A stretch of 64,000 nt of DNA from the NCBI GenBank assembly GCA_963969345.1, contig OZ017768.1, positions 5,914,718 to 5,978,717 on the forward strand, written 5' to 3'. The DNA comes from Turbatrix aceti (lineage: Eukaryota > Nematoda > Chromadorea > Rhabditida > Panagrolaimidae). Position numbers and translations under genes: made by a program. This document shows, piece by piece, positions 25,155 to 36,746 of the stretch. The notes under the pieces were generated by a model. The model made no database searches. It was not told the DNA's origin and saw only the letters and a list, made by a program, of their open reading frames with translations. Numbering within the stretch: position 1 is the first letter of the stretch; each line of letters begins with the position of its first letter.

Positions 25155-25180
25155 ATCAGTGGGATAAATATCCCACTGAT
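25155..25180. repeat. Near-perfect palindrome
   Basis: The arm atcagtgggata at 25155-25166 pairs perfectly with tatcccactgat at 25169-25180 across a two-base spacer. It is of unknown role. Confidence 0.8.
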
Positions 25181-28100
25181 CAATGTACAGGTCGTCATCG
25201 CTGTTGCGTGTACCATGATCGTTTTTACGTTTCTTTTTAGGCCATGCAAGGACGGTTAAGCCCCTGATTTTTAATAGACTGGGCCCCTGTCTGTTTACAG
25301 AATCACAGTGCATTAAAATACGTATAAAATTATTTTTCTGCAAATAATTTGTTTAAAAAAAATGTTACGAATGAATCGAGATAACCAGCAACACATCTGC
25401 GTTGTTGTCACCCTGATAAACTCCAAAAAAGGGCGTGTTTACGGTCTCGTTGTTTTCAACACGACCGTAAACAAGCGTAGTTTTTAAAAATTTTTATTCT
25501 CCTGGGGTTCAAGGTGCGGCCATTAATCAGGTGTTCATTCATAGATGCCTCGCAAATTTTTGTAATTTAAAAAATTTGCTATGCTTCCGCCTCCTCAGAA
25601 ATCCCAAACAAGGAAATTTGTGTTCCGGGGGCGCTAATGAGGATAAAACACGTTGTTTGCAATCAACCAAGATTGCATACTGTAGTTGTTACCATTTGTA
25701 TGGCTCTATTGCGTAGGTGACGTTCTTCTTCCTGTTTGTAGATGTTTTTACGTCACTAGTATTACCTGGCCGCAAAAAAAGTGACCTTTCAACAAGTTGA
25801 CTGACTACCCAGTCCTTCGAGGGGCCCTGATGCTGGCGACGCTGGCGTCGACGACGAAAACGACGGTGGAGGCGATGGAGATGATGATGATGCGCAGAGC
25901 AAACAAATCCAGGGATAGTGGGACCAGGTGAGGGGGTTGGGGTTGGGGTTACAATCCGTCCATCACGAGGAAGACGATGATGCACAGGTGCGTGGAAAGG
26001 TCGAGCGCGTGCGCCTGGCGTGTACGTGAGTGATGAGTGGGACGACGAAGAGGAAAGGAAGTTTTTTTCTTTTCTTTGGTAGTACCCGTTTTTTTTGTGC
26101 TGCAGGTAACAGCAGCACGTCGCAGCATCCCACCCGTCTGCTGAGCTGCGTCAGAGCACCTTTTGCGTGCGCCTACGCTTTTTTTTCATTCACGGGAAAA
26201 ATCAAGGGTCTGAGAGAGAAAAATGGTCCCCCCCCCCTTCGAAAAGCAGGGGTCCGGACGAATTTAGCTGCCGGTGATCCCAAAAAGATATTTTCATTGA
26301 ATTTTCAAGTGCCAGGATCTTTAGCAACTTGGACCGGGTTTTACCTGTGTTTTTAAACTTTTAATATTTTCCCACAAAAAATTTTTGCTCTGTGAGTGTT
26401 TACTTGTCAAAGAAAAAAAAGCGTTTACCCGACGAAGTTTTACCCGTGCGTGAAATTTTGACTGGCAGGGGACAAAAAAAGTTTGTTGCTCTGTCGACGT
26501 GCATTTTGACATGACTGCTTGAACCACCGACTCGCCGATCCCAATCCTTGGTGTGCTTTGACTTCAGCTGATGATTTTTTTATTTTTCTCACATCCGCCA
26601 ACTTTTTTTATTTTCTCATAAATTTTATTTTTGCAAAATGACCGCTGTCCGTTTTTCCTACATACATACATATTTATTTCCGGTCGTCCGTCGGTCGTGG
26701 GTCGTCCATCAAGTATCCCTGGATTTAACGATGTCCAGCACACTTTTTTTTAAAACTCACATCCTGCAGGCGTCGGAGAAAAAGACCGGAAATGGCCGAT
26801 TTGCGAGCCTGAATGGGCCGGCAAATATCATCCGGATGACTTTAGGTAACCCACCCGAGTATCATTTTTCGGGATGGATCGGGGTCTCGTGCTGAACGGT
26901 GCTAAATCTAAAGGCGAGCGAGGGCGCATAGCAGCAGCCGGCGCAGGCACCCAAACCCCTTAGAGTCCCATTATCCGCGCCGAAGAACTCTGAGCCACAA
27001 CTGATTGAAGGCAACAACTGTCACGGATGGATCGGGGGCGGAAATAAAGGGAAAAGAGACGATTTCGGCTATAGGTACGCACGCCTGCGCTCCGGGCAAG
27101 GCTGCCACCTGATTGTCGGAAGACGGGAGTGAACGCGGAGATGGAAGCTGTCAAATCGGTGCGTTTTGCTTTGGTGTTGCATTTTGTTCTCCTAACTTTG
27201 CCAACCAGGCGGGGGGCTTAAGTGATTTTTTTTTATATCAGTGGGGGATAGTCACTGATTTATGCTTCTTTTTATCTTTCTTTTTCTTTTTTTTCTAACA
27301 TTCCTGCATAGTTTCGCAGATGGATCCAGATCGATGGTGTCCAAATGAACTCAAACTGGCGAAGGCGGTATTATTGTTGCAACGGTAAGATTATGGCACA
27401 CGTGACGCCCTGTTTTATTTTTGGCGCTTTTGAGGGGATCAGGCTGTTGATCTTTTTTTCCAGCTGCTTTTTAAGCTTCTTCCACCTGCCTGGCTCTTGT
27501 TTTGACTTTTAGAAATCATTTTTTGCGATCTTTATATTTTTTTGTTCCCTTTGAAATCGTCGGTTTTTTTCTACAAACAATTTTCAAATTTTCTTTTTTT
27601 TTTCAATGACGTGTGTGACATTTTCGAGTCCCCTGGATAACTTATTCACCCCCGCCACCACCACCACCATCAACACCATCGCTGACACGTCCTGCGTGCA
27701 TCGAATATTGCAGCCAATTTTCCTTTTTGTCGGTCGAAAAAAAGATGATTTTTGTTGCGATAAACTTCCGCCCAATCCAAACCAGCGAACGAACGAACGA
27801 ACGAACAAATGAATGAACGACGGCAGAAAAAATGGCTTCGAATTATCGCTAAGTGCCTGTCTTTATGGTTCACGAGTCTGTGACGTATCAGCCAGTTTGT
27901 CGTTTCCCGTTTTCCATTTTCCGTTTCCGAAATTCATTCACACCCGGGCAATGGCGTGCAAGCACGTATACTTTGTTGCAGGCGCGCCGGGGGAACACCT
28001 GGATGTCATGCGAGCAGGAATCGGTTTTTTTTCTGGATCGTTGACCGGTTACTGTAATTCTAGGAGCATTTTCACGCTTCTTTGCTCACTTTTCCAGTTG

Positions 28101-29734
28101 TAAGCTTTGATTTTTCTTTTCTACGGTCCGAGAAAGGTTCATTGCTGCCAGTTGTGCCGCCAGTCATTAATCGAGGAGGAAGCTTTGTTTCCGGGCCCTC
28201 GCTGGCATCGAAAATTAACCCAACCCACTCACGATTTCTTTTAATCACTTTTTTTTCCAGCTGCTGTCTGTTCATTTATTTTTTGCACATTTTTTTTATT
28301 GGATCAAAGAAAAATCAAATTGGTGCTAAAAAATGTTTTCTCGTCAAACAAAGCTGGCGTTGCAGGAGGAGAAATTACTCATGAGCCGCGTGTGTGCTTG
28401 TTCACAGGATTTTTTTCTGATCGTTGAGTCCAGTTACGTACGTACATAGGTGCGCGCGTAGCAGCCCCCGCATCCGTAGGTCGCTGCAGGCCGAAGCCGA
28501 TGAATGGGATTAGCCTTAGCTAGGCGACGCATAGCGCAAATAGGAGAGGGCCTGGCCACCGACGATCCAACTGAATTGGACTCAATTTGCGCGTAATTCA
28601 TCCAATTCAACGTGCAAGAGTAATTTGACGTGTTTTTTTTTCTACTACGTCACCAAAGATGGTCTAAAAACGGAAAAACGTGTAAATGTGCTTTATCTTG
28701 TGTTTGTTTGGTTTTAAGATTGCGTATTCGTCTGTGTTTTGCCCTTTGTTCGATCAAACGATAAAAAATGATGGCTTTGTTTTCCTCAAAGGCTTTTGTG
28801 CTCTGAAATTCGAAAAACATTGTTATCAACTTTTTAATCCCCGGAAGCGATTTTTTCAACGTGGTCCCGTGATCCATTGGTTTTTGAATGCGTTTATCTT
28901 TATTTTTTAAACATTTTTCTCGATCAGCTGCCAGGATTTCTACGTCAATATGTCTACCCGCATTTTGTAGAGTTCACCTGATTGAAATTTTTAAATTTTT
29001 GTTGAAAATTTTCGGACTTTAAAATTTTTTGTCTTGGATGTTAAATTTGGCTACAGTCGCCGAATTTCCTTAAAAAGTAGCGTAGGGGGGGGGGTGCGAT
29101 CTCTGTGATCAGTCAGACTCCAAAGAGTTCAGTTCGACAGTCAGTCGTTGAACAAGGAGAGCGCAAAGGAAGATCGAGGACGACACCACTCTAGCGACCC
29201 CTTGAAAAGTTTAGTATTTATAAATATTACGTGTAAAGTGGCCACAAGGCCATGAGGGCTCAAAAAATGACGATTTTTAATTGGACTTTGCTCGTGAACA
29301 TCCGAGAGAGGCCAAAGGGGGCGCAGAGATCAACCCGACCTTTTTCTAATTTTTCTCAATATTTTTTTGTTCCAAAAATTACCAAATTTAGGGTCTCTTA
29401 TTTTTTGTGTACTTTTGTCGAAATAAAAAAGCTAGCAGATGCATAAGCAGTTTTTTTGTGCTCAATGTTTGCCACTTTACTTCCTGTTTACGATGACATG
29501 TGTCTTTTTTTGGCGTTGAATAAATTTGGCGTTCGTACGAATCTGGAATACAAAATTCTGTTCGTTTTCGTAAAAAGAAACTACTTCTGATTTGATTTTG
29601 TAAACTTTTTTATTTTTTGATAACTTAATTTCATTTCTGCAAAATTTTAAATTTTTCGTTTGTAAGAATCCATTTGTTTTCATGCTTGGCGTTTTTTAAC
29701 TTGTAACATTATTAATTTTGTATTCACCCAGTAC

Positions 29735-29945
29735 CTGTCGCTGACGTCGAAGCAGGGGTGTAGCGTAATCGCATCCTGCAAACTCAGCTCCCCGGTGTCA
29801 TTCAGGTGTTGGCGGAAGGCTCCCATTCTTCCCTCGCCCACGAGAACCGGGTGTCGTAGGTCTGATGGGGCGCACCTGTCTGCCCATTCACGGATCAGGC
29901 GGTCTTTGTGCAACGCCGGAACACCCCCGTGTCCGGAGGGATAAA
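29735..29945 (-). other. Coding-like stretch, possible exon or transposon relic
   Basis: On the minus strand about 70 codons have protein-like, GC-richer composition (for example HKDRLIREWADRCAPSDLR and GELSLQDAITLHPCFDV) and end at a possible donor (gacag then gtactg). There is no clear acceptor upstream and no recognised family. It could be an exon of a nested gene or a decayed mobile-element fragment. Confidence 0.25.
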
Positions 29946-32452
29946 ATATACAAAAAAAAGTGTATGTAGTGCCAGGCGCCTGATTTCTTTTCGAAAGAAA
30001 AAAAAACGTGACTTTGGACAGAACTGTACGATTTCGCAATGCAATGCCCGGAGGCCAACTCGAGTGCTTTGTGTGTGAATTGCAAATGACGGAGTTCCCA
30101 CGCGAGTTTTCGAAGAATAACAAACTTTTTTTTTTGTCGTTGCTTACTCAATTTTTTTGCTGTCCTTGTTTCCGGAAGTGGCTGGGGTACGTAAATATTA
30201 TACAATGGAGGATAAAAAATACATTTTTACTATACTTTTTCCGGCAGTTAATAATTTATTTTGTATACATACATACACGGTCTGAATTGTAATCAGACCT
30301 CGGGGGCGGTATGGGGTACGGTACTTTGTTATGGATGGTGAAAAATAACAGGGGGTGTATAGGCTTGCTATTTGTGGCACACCACTCATTTATTTTTATC
30401 AGCAATGTGATCTTTGCGCGCATCCTGGCCCCTCTGAACAGAGCGATGCCCCCACGCATTTTGACGAACTTCTTTTTTTTGCCTTTTCTTTCCGGTGCCA
30501 ATGGAGGAGAAAAACAAACGAAAGGCTTTTTTTGTGCAAATATGAGCCACCGGGCGGCTATTATTTACCCCGAAGCGTGGTATGTATGTAAGAAGGCTTC
30601 GGTGACAGACAAAAACACGCTAAATCGCCTTATTGCATTACGCACCACACGTGAAATGGCACACCGGCGTGAACTTTGAGCGAAGGGGTCGGGTTCTGTG
30701 ATGCATCCTCTGTCTGCCCTGTCCGATGCCATTTTTGGGCACTCGGACATTAATTTGAAGAATTTGTGAGATGCATTTGTTTTTGTTTTTTTTCTTCTAA
30801 ACTTTTTTGATTACATATCATTTAGGCAAGTTTCTATTTTTAGCTTCTGCTTTTGTTCGTCACGGAGGTCTTTTGCATTGAAAGTAAACCAACCAAAAAA
30901 AAAGTTTACGTTAGTAGGGTCGAGCGCTATTTAGCTATCTATCCGGGGTGTGAATGGGCTTGCTTTTTCATTCATGTCATTTGGCGAGAAAAAAAACGAT
31001 GACCGCCCAAAATAGAACTTTTTTACGTGCCAAAGACGATACGGGCGGAATCCGTAGGACCAGGGTGATAATTTTGGCATTTTCTTAAGCCTGGCGATGA
31101 GCATGCCGTCGATGACGACCCCGACTTATGTAGGTGTACTTTGTTGTCGGGATCCTTATTTGACGTGGGGCTCATGCATCTTTCTCCAAAAACCAAAAAA
31201 AACAACGTAATGTATTTACTATTCATAAATATTAAATATTCCCTATCAAAAAAAAGTTTTATAACCATGTTTTTTTCGTGTTTTTCAAAAATTGCTTTCC
31301 AAGCATGTTACGACTTTTTTTGATGGCTCGTAACCCCTAGCCACCTACACGCTGCGGGCAGGCGAACGAACCAATTTGCCACTATCGACCACAGGTCGTC
31401 ACTCCCACGTCAGTGAAACCCCGTGAATGAATGGTTGGTCCCTTACTCATATTTATCAGTCAGCTGCAGAGAAAGGTGTATGTATTTAAAAATATATCTG
31501 GGCTTCCGGCAGAGAAGAGATTCCCTGCCAAGGGTGAAGGGTGTAGGTATCCGATTTCCGGTGAAGGCAGATTAGTCGGATTTGCACGTCGCTGTTCGAT
31601 TAAGGCATTCTATTTTATTTTATTTTAAGCCCATGGTCTCTAATGCAAGAGTGCTTAGTTAGCATTTACACGAATTAGAAAAAAGACGTCGACCGGAAAC
31701 GGGGACACGAGACGGCGTTCATTCAGGTGGGCTGGCGGGGATGACGAGGCTTCGGAGGTGGTGTGCGGGGTGCCGGTTTAAAATTAGAACCAGCCGGAAC
31801 CGGAGGGATAAGGTGCCACGTCTGATGACTTGTAGCCGGGAAGCTGCCTCTTATCCCAGCTAAAGGTCATCTGAGGTTGTTTACTACCCCTTTGAACTTT
31901 AGAAAACAGCTACAACGTGCCAAATTTGGTTCGTTCTAGGATGGTTGTAGCGAAAAAAAGGCTTTGAGCCGACAAAAAACCAAAAAACAATTATTTGACT
32001 TTCACAACTTTCGAAAAAGTGAAGCCAGCGTGGGGCGATAGGTTAACGACCAGTGGCAAATAGTGACGCACGTAGGGTTCGTTGCATGACCGCCTGAGTG
32101 CCCCTAGCTTGGTAGTACTTTTTCGTTCAAAATGGCCTATAAAAGTTTCATGACAGTTGACGTGACCGCTGGACAGGGCCATCAAAAGTTTCGGCACTTT
32201 TAGGAAGTTTAGGCAGTTGCTGGAAAGTACTGTAGCGCCTGCTTTGACTGCTGACCGGCGCCGGAAGAGAGCTTTCCTTCGTTCTCGGAAGAGACCAAAC
32301 ACGTTGGCCTTTCGCTTTTTTTGCAAATGAAAAACAAACATTCCATACACACCTGTCCGGGACGTTATGCTGTTTTTTTTGCTCCAAAGGATCGGATGTC
32401 ATGTCAGTTGGGTTTCGAAACATTTGAACGTGCTAAGCAGCTGGCATAATTC

Positions 32453-32674
32453 ATGAATGACTCCTGCAACACATTTGAGGATGATTCACCACTTTTACCA
32501 AAAATACGGAAGAACGAAGCCAACCGGATAAAAGTCGTTGAGGATTTCCTGAAAAGTTTTCTTTTCCCTATCAAATATCCCGATTCTGTGCATTTTGAAG
32601 GACTTGGAAGGAAAATGTCTACTGGAGATGGATTTAGCGTTGTACAAGGAAAAAGGAAGAAAAAATTAGACTAA
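32453..32674 (+). CDS. Small open reading frame, uncertain
   Basis: A 73-codon ATG-to-TAA frame with reasonable composition: acidic start, KVVEDFLKSFLFPIKYPDSV in the middle, and a basic KRKKKLD end. No homology is recognised. It lies alone within the presumed RasGAP intron. It may be a chance frame or part of an unrecognised gene. Confidence 0.2.
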   Translation: MNDSCNTFEDDSPLLPKIRKNEANRIKVVEDFLKSFLFPIKYPDSVHFEGLGRKMSTGDGFSVVQGKRKKKLD

Positions 32675-35600
32675 TTGTCCTTGTCCAGATGGAAAAAATG
32701 TGATTTTTCTTAATTGCACCCAGAAAAGCGGAGTATCACTTTAATTGCTTCTCTTGACGCACAAAAAAATTAATTCAACGTACCGTATAAGTCGCCTGTG
32801 GGTTGGTTTGTGGGTTGCTTCAGGTCCCCCGTCTGGAGACCCATTTAGATCATTCTTTGTACCGGCTCTAATCCTGTGCGTTTCGTACTTGCATCTTTTG
32901 TACTACAAATTTTCTCGCCGAACAATGACTGCTATGAATAGAGCCGGCAAGGGGATTCTAAGGCGGCGTACTCCTTTGTTGGAGCACAGACCAGCCTTCC
33001 AGAAGTTGCTCGCCACCCCCTCAACTTACTAAATAACTCACGCGATACAAGCCACCGCCGCCGACGCAACCGGGTCCTTTGTCTTTTTTTATTTGGCATT
33101 TCTGGAAAAACAAAGTAAGCGCCAAAAAAGAAAGCACGTGAATGAATGTCTTCGTCCCTCGCTCCTCGTTTTGGATGTCATGTCGTCCGGGGTGAAGTGG
33201 GTCCTATTTCACCGCGGGAGTACTATAGATGTGAGTGGTCGTTGTAAATACATTCTAGTCACTTGTGCTGTGCTTGGCACCCCCGCGTAATTTTTTTTTA
33301 TTTATTGTCGGTTTAGTTTCTTTCCGCCAGAGCTCTACGAGGACGACGGAATTTTTTTTTTACGATTGGGGGTGGTTTAGGAGTCGGAAAGGATTAAGTC
33401 CCGAACAAAGTGAAAAACAATACATAGTTTTGATGGGGTTTGACAAGGCACTTTTGGGGTTTCACATGCCGATTTGTGGTTCTGGCATTTTGCATCCCTT
33501 CAGGGCATTTGTATTTTTCTTGCAGCAGGCTTCTACCGATGATAAAAAATATCATCTGGTGTTTGAGTCCAGTCACAGCCCCCGGCCAGGTGGCTGGACA
33601 CGCGACACCTGAATGGACTGGTCATGGCTATTATGTATGTTGTGGCCGGTCGACAGGTGGTCCCGAGGTGCCTGCCTCTACACCACCTCTGCGCCGCCCC
33701 GGGAAAACAAAATTAACCGAGCGAAAAGCCTCTTTTCGGTGCTGCAAAAAAGATTGTTGTTTTGGTTGACCACGTTTTTTATCCACCGGCTGCAAATAAC
33801 GTATTTTTTGTACAAAGCAAAGTCCCTTGTACAAAACTTTTTCTGCGCGTGATTCAGTCCCCAAATTGGGCGCCTGGCGAGTTCGGGCATTCATCTTGCA
33901 GACTGACTGACTGACTGAGTAAATGTCCGCCTCGTCGCTGCCTTGCTTTGCTTTGCTTCTCCGAACTCGTAAAATCTGTGCTGCTCCACGGACTTGAATG
34001 AAATTTCGAGAAGCACTGGTCTGGGCTTGGTCCCAGGTGATTTCGGGTCTCGCATCCTCCGGCATCGCGTGCCACGCTGCTCTCTGTCATGCGCCTTCAC
34101 TGTTTGCCCTGCGACGTGACTTTTCTGCAACTTGTGCCTCGGACAGTTTTCATTCATCATCCCTTCTCACCCTGTCAAACTTCCTTTTTCACACAGCCCC
34201 GACGCTTAAGCTTAAGCTTGCAAAGATGGCTTTCGTTTTTCTTGTTTTTTGAACTGTTTGCAGTTTGAAAAAAAAAATTAGGAAAAACAACACCCGGCAG
34301 AACAATGTGTTTTTTGACAGGGTTTTGTCAAAGAAGATGGAGACGGAGTCGGGTCTAAGTGTTTTTCCTATTTTTTCGGGATGTTGTGGCATGGTTTTAC
34401 GTGGGAGGAAGTCAGATGACAGCAGCCGGAAGTGCCATAGGGTGATGGATTGGTCAGGCCTCTAGATGGCACATGATTTGTGGTTTGGGACCTATTTAAT
34501 AGAAAATACATACGGTAGTCCTCGTGACAGGACAGATTACCCCGTCATGAGCTTGTGATCTCGTGGCAGGTGATGAACCTAATCCTATCCGGCGAAGGAG
34601 GAAATGGGAACCCCCTAGAAGACTGCAGTTGCAAGGCAAAAGACGTGACAGGGTGGTTCCTTGTTCATTGTTTGACAGACTCTTTTTAGCTCTACGAGGG
34701 CAAATGTGTGAATTATAGTCGACGGGACTCCAAATTATAGGATTAACGGGAAAAGCCTTTCTTGCGTTGTAAACAAGTCGCCGGGTATGTATTAAAGAGC
34801 AGCCTGGGGGAGTGGAAAAGGTTTCGGCCACGTGAGTGGTGATTTCTTAATCGGAGGTGTTCGGCTTGGCTTGTTCGTTCGAAGCACAATTTTGCACACA
34901 CCTTAGTTGGGTGTACACAGAATCACGTCCGCCTGCTTTTTTTTGACAGTCTTCCAGCAAGATGGGCCGAGCGCGCCAGAGTGTATGTCTTATCACCATC
35001 GCCTTCGCGTCACTTTCGATAGGGCGCGGCTTCTTCTGCGGGGGAGCAGAGCACGACGACTTGACTGGCGGGAGTGACAAAAACGGGAAGAAAGAGGGTG
35101 GTGGCGGCGGCAGGGAGGGAGGACGAGACGAGACGCATCTTTCTTGCGTTCACATCTTTTCTGCCGGCAGTTCCTATTTATTTTTCGTTATTTTTATTCT
35201 TTGCTGGGTTTGACAGGTCTAACAACCCACGCGTTTGTCGCGACCTTTTTTGCACGCTGCAAACAGACGCGCCACACCTCCGCCCGGATGATCGAGCCAT
35301 GTAGGGAGGGAGCATAGGCAACTAAGTAGGTGTCAAGTCGTCAAGAGTCAGTCGTCCAGGCCCACCCCTACGACCGCCCGCGACGCGTCTGTGCGATCGA
35401 TAACAATCAGGGTGACACGGAACAGAGTTATGAGGGAATATAACTGGCCAGATCACACGTGTACGTGTACGTGTACGGGGGGCATCAGACCACACACACG
35501 TCTAGATGCACCCAGAAGTCTCGGATTTCCTGTCTTGCTTTTTTTCTTGTTTTTGTTTTTTTTCCGGTTGGTTGAAAAATGACCGGACGGTGTAGTGTGA

Positions 35601-36746
35601 CTCGGTAAACGTTTATCGATGACAAGAAAAAACTGTGCACGTCACTCTGACTCACACTGTGAATGAATGAAAACTGGAAACTAGGAAACTAGGGACCGTC
35701 ATCATTTTACCATTTTACGTGGATTTGCAACGCGCGTGTGTGTGTTTTTTTTGCATCCGTGAGTGATTGGCTTTATTTGATCACCAGAATGACGAAAAAT
35801 TCGGAGATGGTTTAATTTGAAAAAAAATAATGAAAAGCAACATTTTTTTCCACGTTTTGCTTGCGGCGACCGCCCTGTTTGACCATCTGTTCATTCTACG
35901 ACATTTTCAATGGATGAAAGAGAATCCATTCCTGCTAATGTTGCATTTTGTACAGAAATAGCAGAGAGATCCACGTGTCGTGGGATGCTGGATTTTTTCT
36001 GGGGGGGGGGTGAAATTCGTGGTGAGGATTGTGATGTCTGACTACTATCCTTCTCACCTGTCTCACCTGGCTATTTTGGTTTTTACCGTTCTGTAGGCGA
36101 GCCAACTGGGATATAAACGCCCCCGGCATTGACTTTGGCTTCGGCCACGAGTCACAGTTCTTGCACGTGGCACTTCACTGGCTGGTCATTTGTTGACAAA
36201 ATATTTATTAACGCGCGACTGCGACTGTTGACCGAGTGCCAGTTTTGTTATTTGTCTGTTCATTAGTGCCCGGAAATCAGGTGCAAATAATTATGTATAC
36301 GACCGGCTTAGTCAAAAGGCTACGTTTCAAAAAAAAATTGTCTATGTAGTCAGGAAACTAAACCGGCTTTAGTCGGAAATCGGAAGCGTGAGTGTATGGT
36401 CGTCGGCTTTTGTTCAAAAACGAAAACATGGTGTCCTGCCAGCCATCTGCAGGGCTAGCAAGTCTTCCTTGCACTTATCTTGCCTTGCGCGTTTGGAGAA
36501 AAAAAAGCTGTTTACGAAGCAGAGGGAGGGGGTGAGTGGCGGCGATTAGCTTAAATCTCGCCTCGCTGGGGCGGACGCGTCAGCCCTGAGGGGGAGGTCG
36601 CCGCTGTAGTATTTAAAAGGCGGGGCCTAAAAATATCCCAACGTGTTTTTTTTTTGCGCGCTCGTGTGTGTGTGTATTTTAATAAATGGGACTCCTTTTC
36701 TGCTTTCCATCTCATATACATATACCAAGAAGTGTGCCTCTTGCAG

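Larger units (their letters stand above)
23612..36746. other. Thirteen-kilobase gene-poor interval, probable RasGAP intron
   Basis: It lies between the C2-encoding and GAP-encoding exons on the same strand and contains no convincing exon. It holds a 40-bp tandem repeat (24673-24830), a near-palindrome (25155-25180), a GGGTT-type G-rich run near 25930, and a GAAC microsatellite near 27785. One coding-like minus-strand stretch lies near 29735-29945 and a 73-codon ATG frame at 32453-32674 (+). It may contain enhancers, an internal promoter or small exons. Confidence 0.5.

Noticed and set aside
25900..25950. GGGTT-type run resembling telomeric repeat
   Set aside because: Only about three units within mixed sequence; consistent with a short microsatellite rather than an interstitial telomere.
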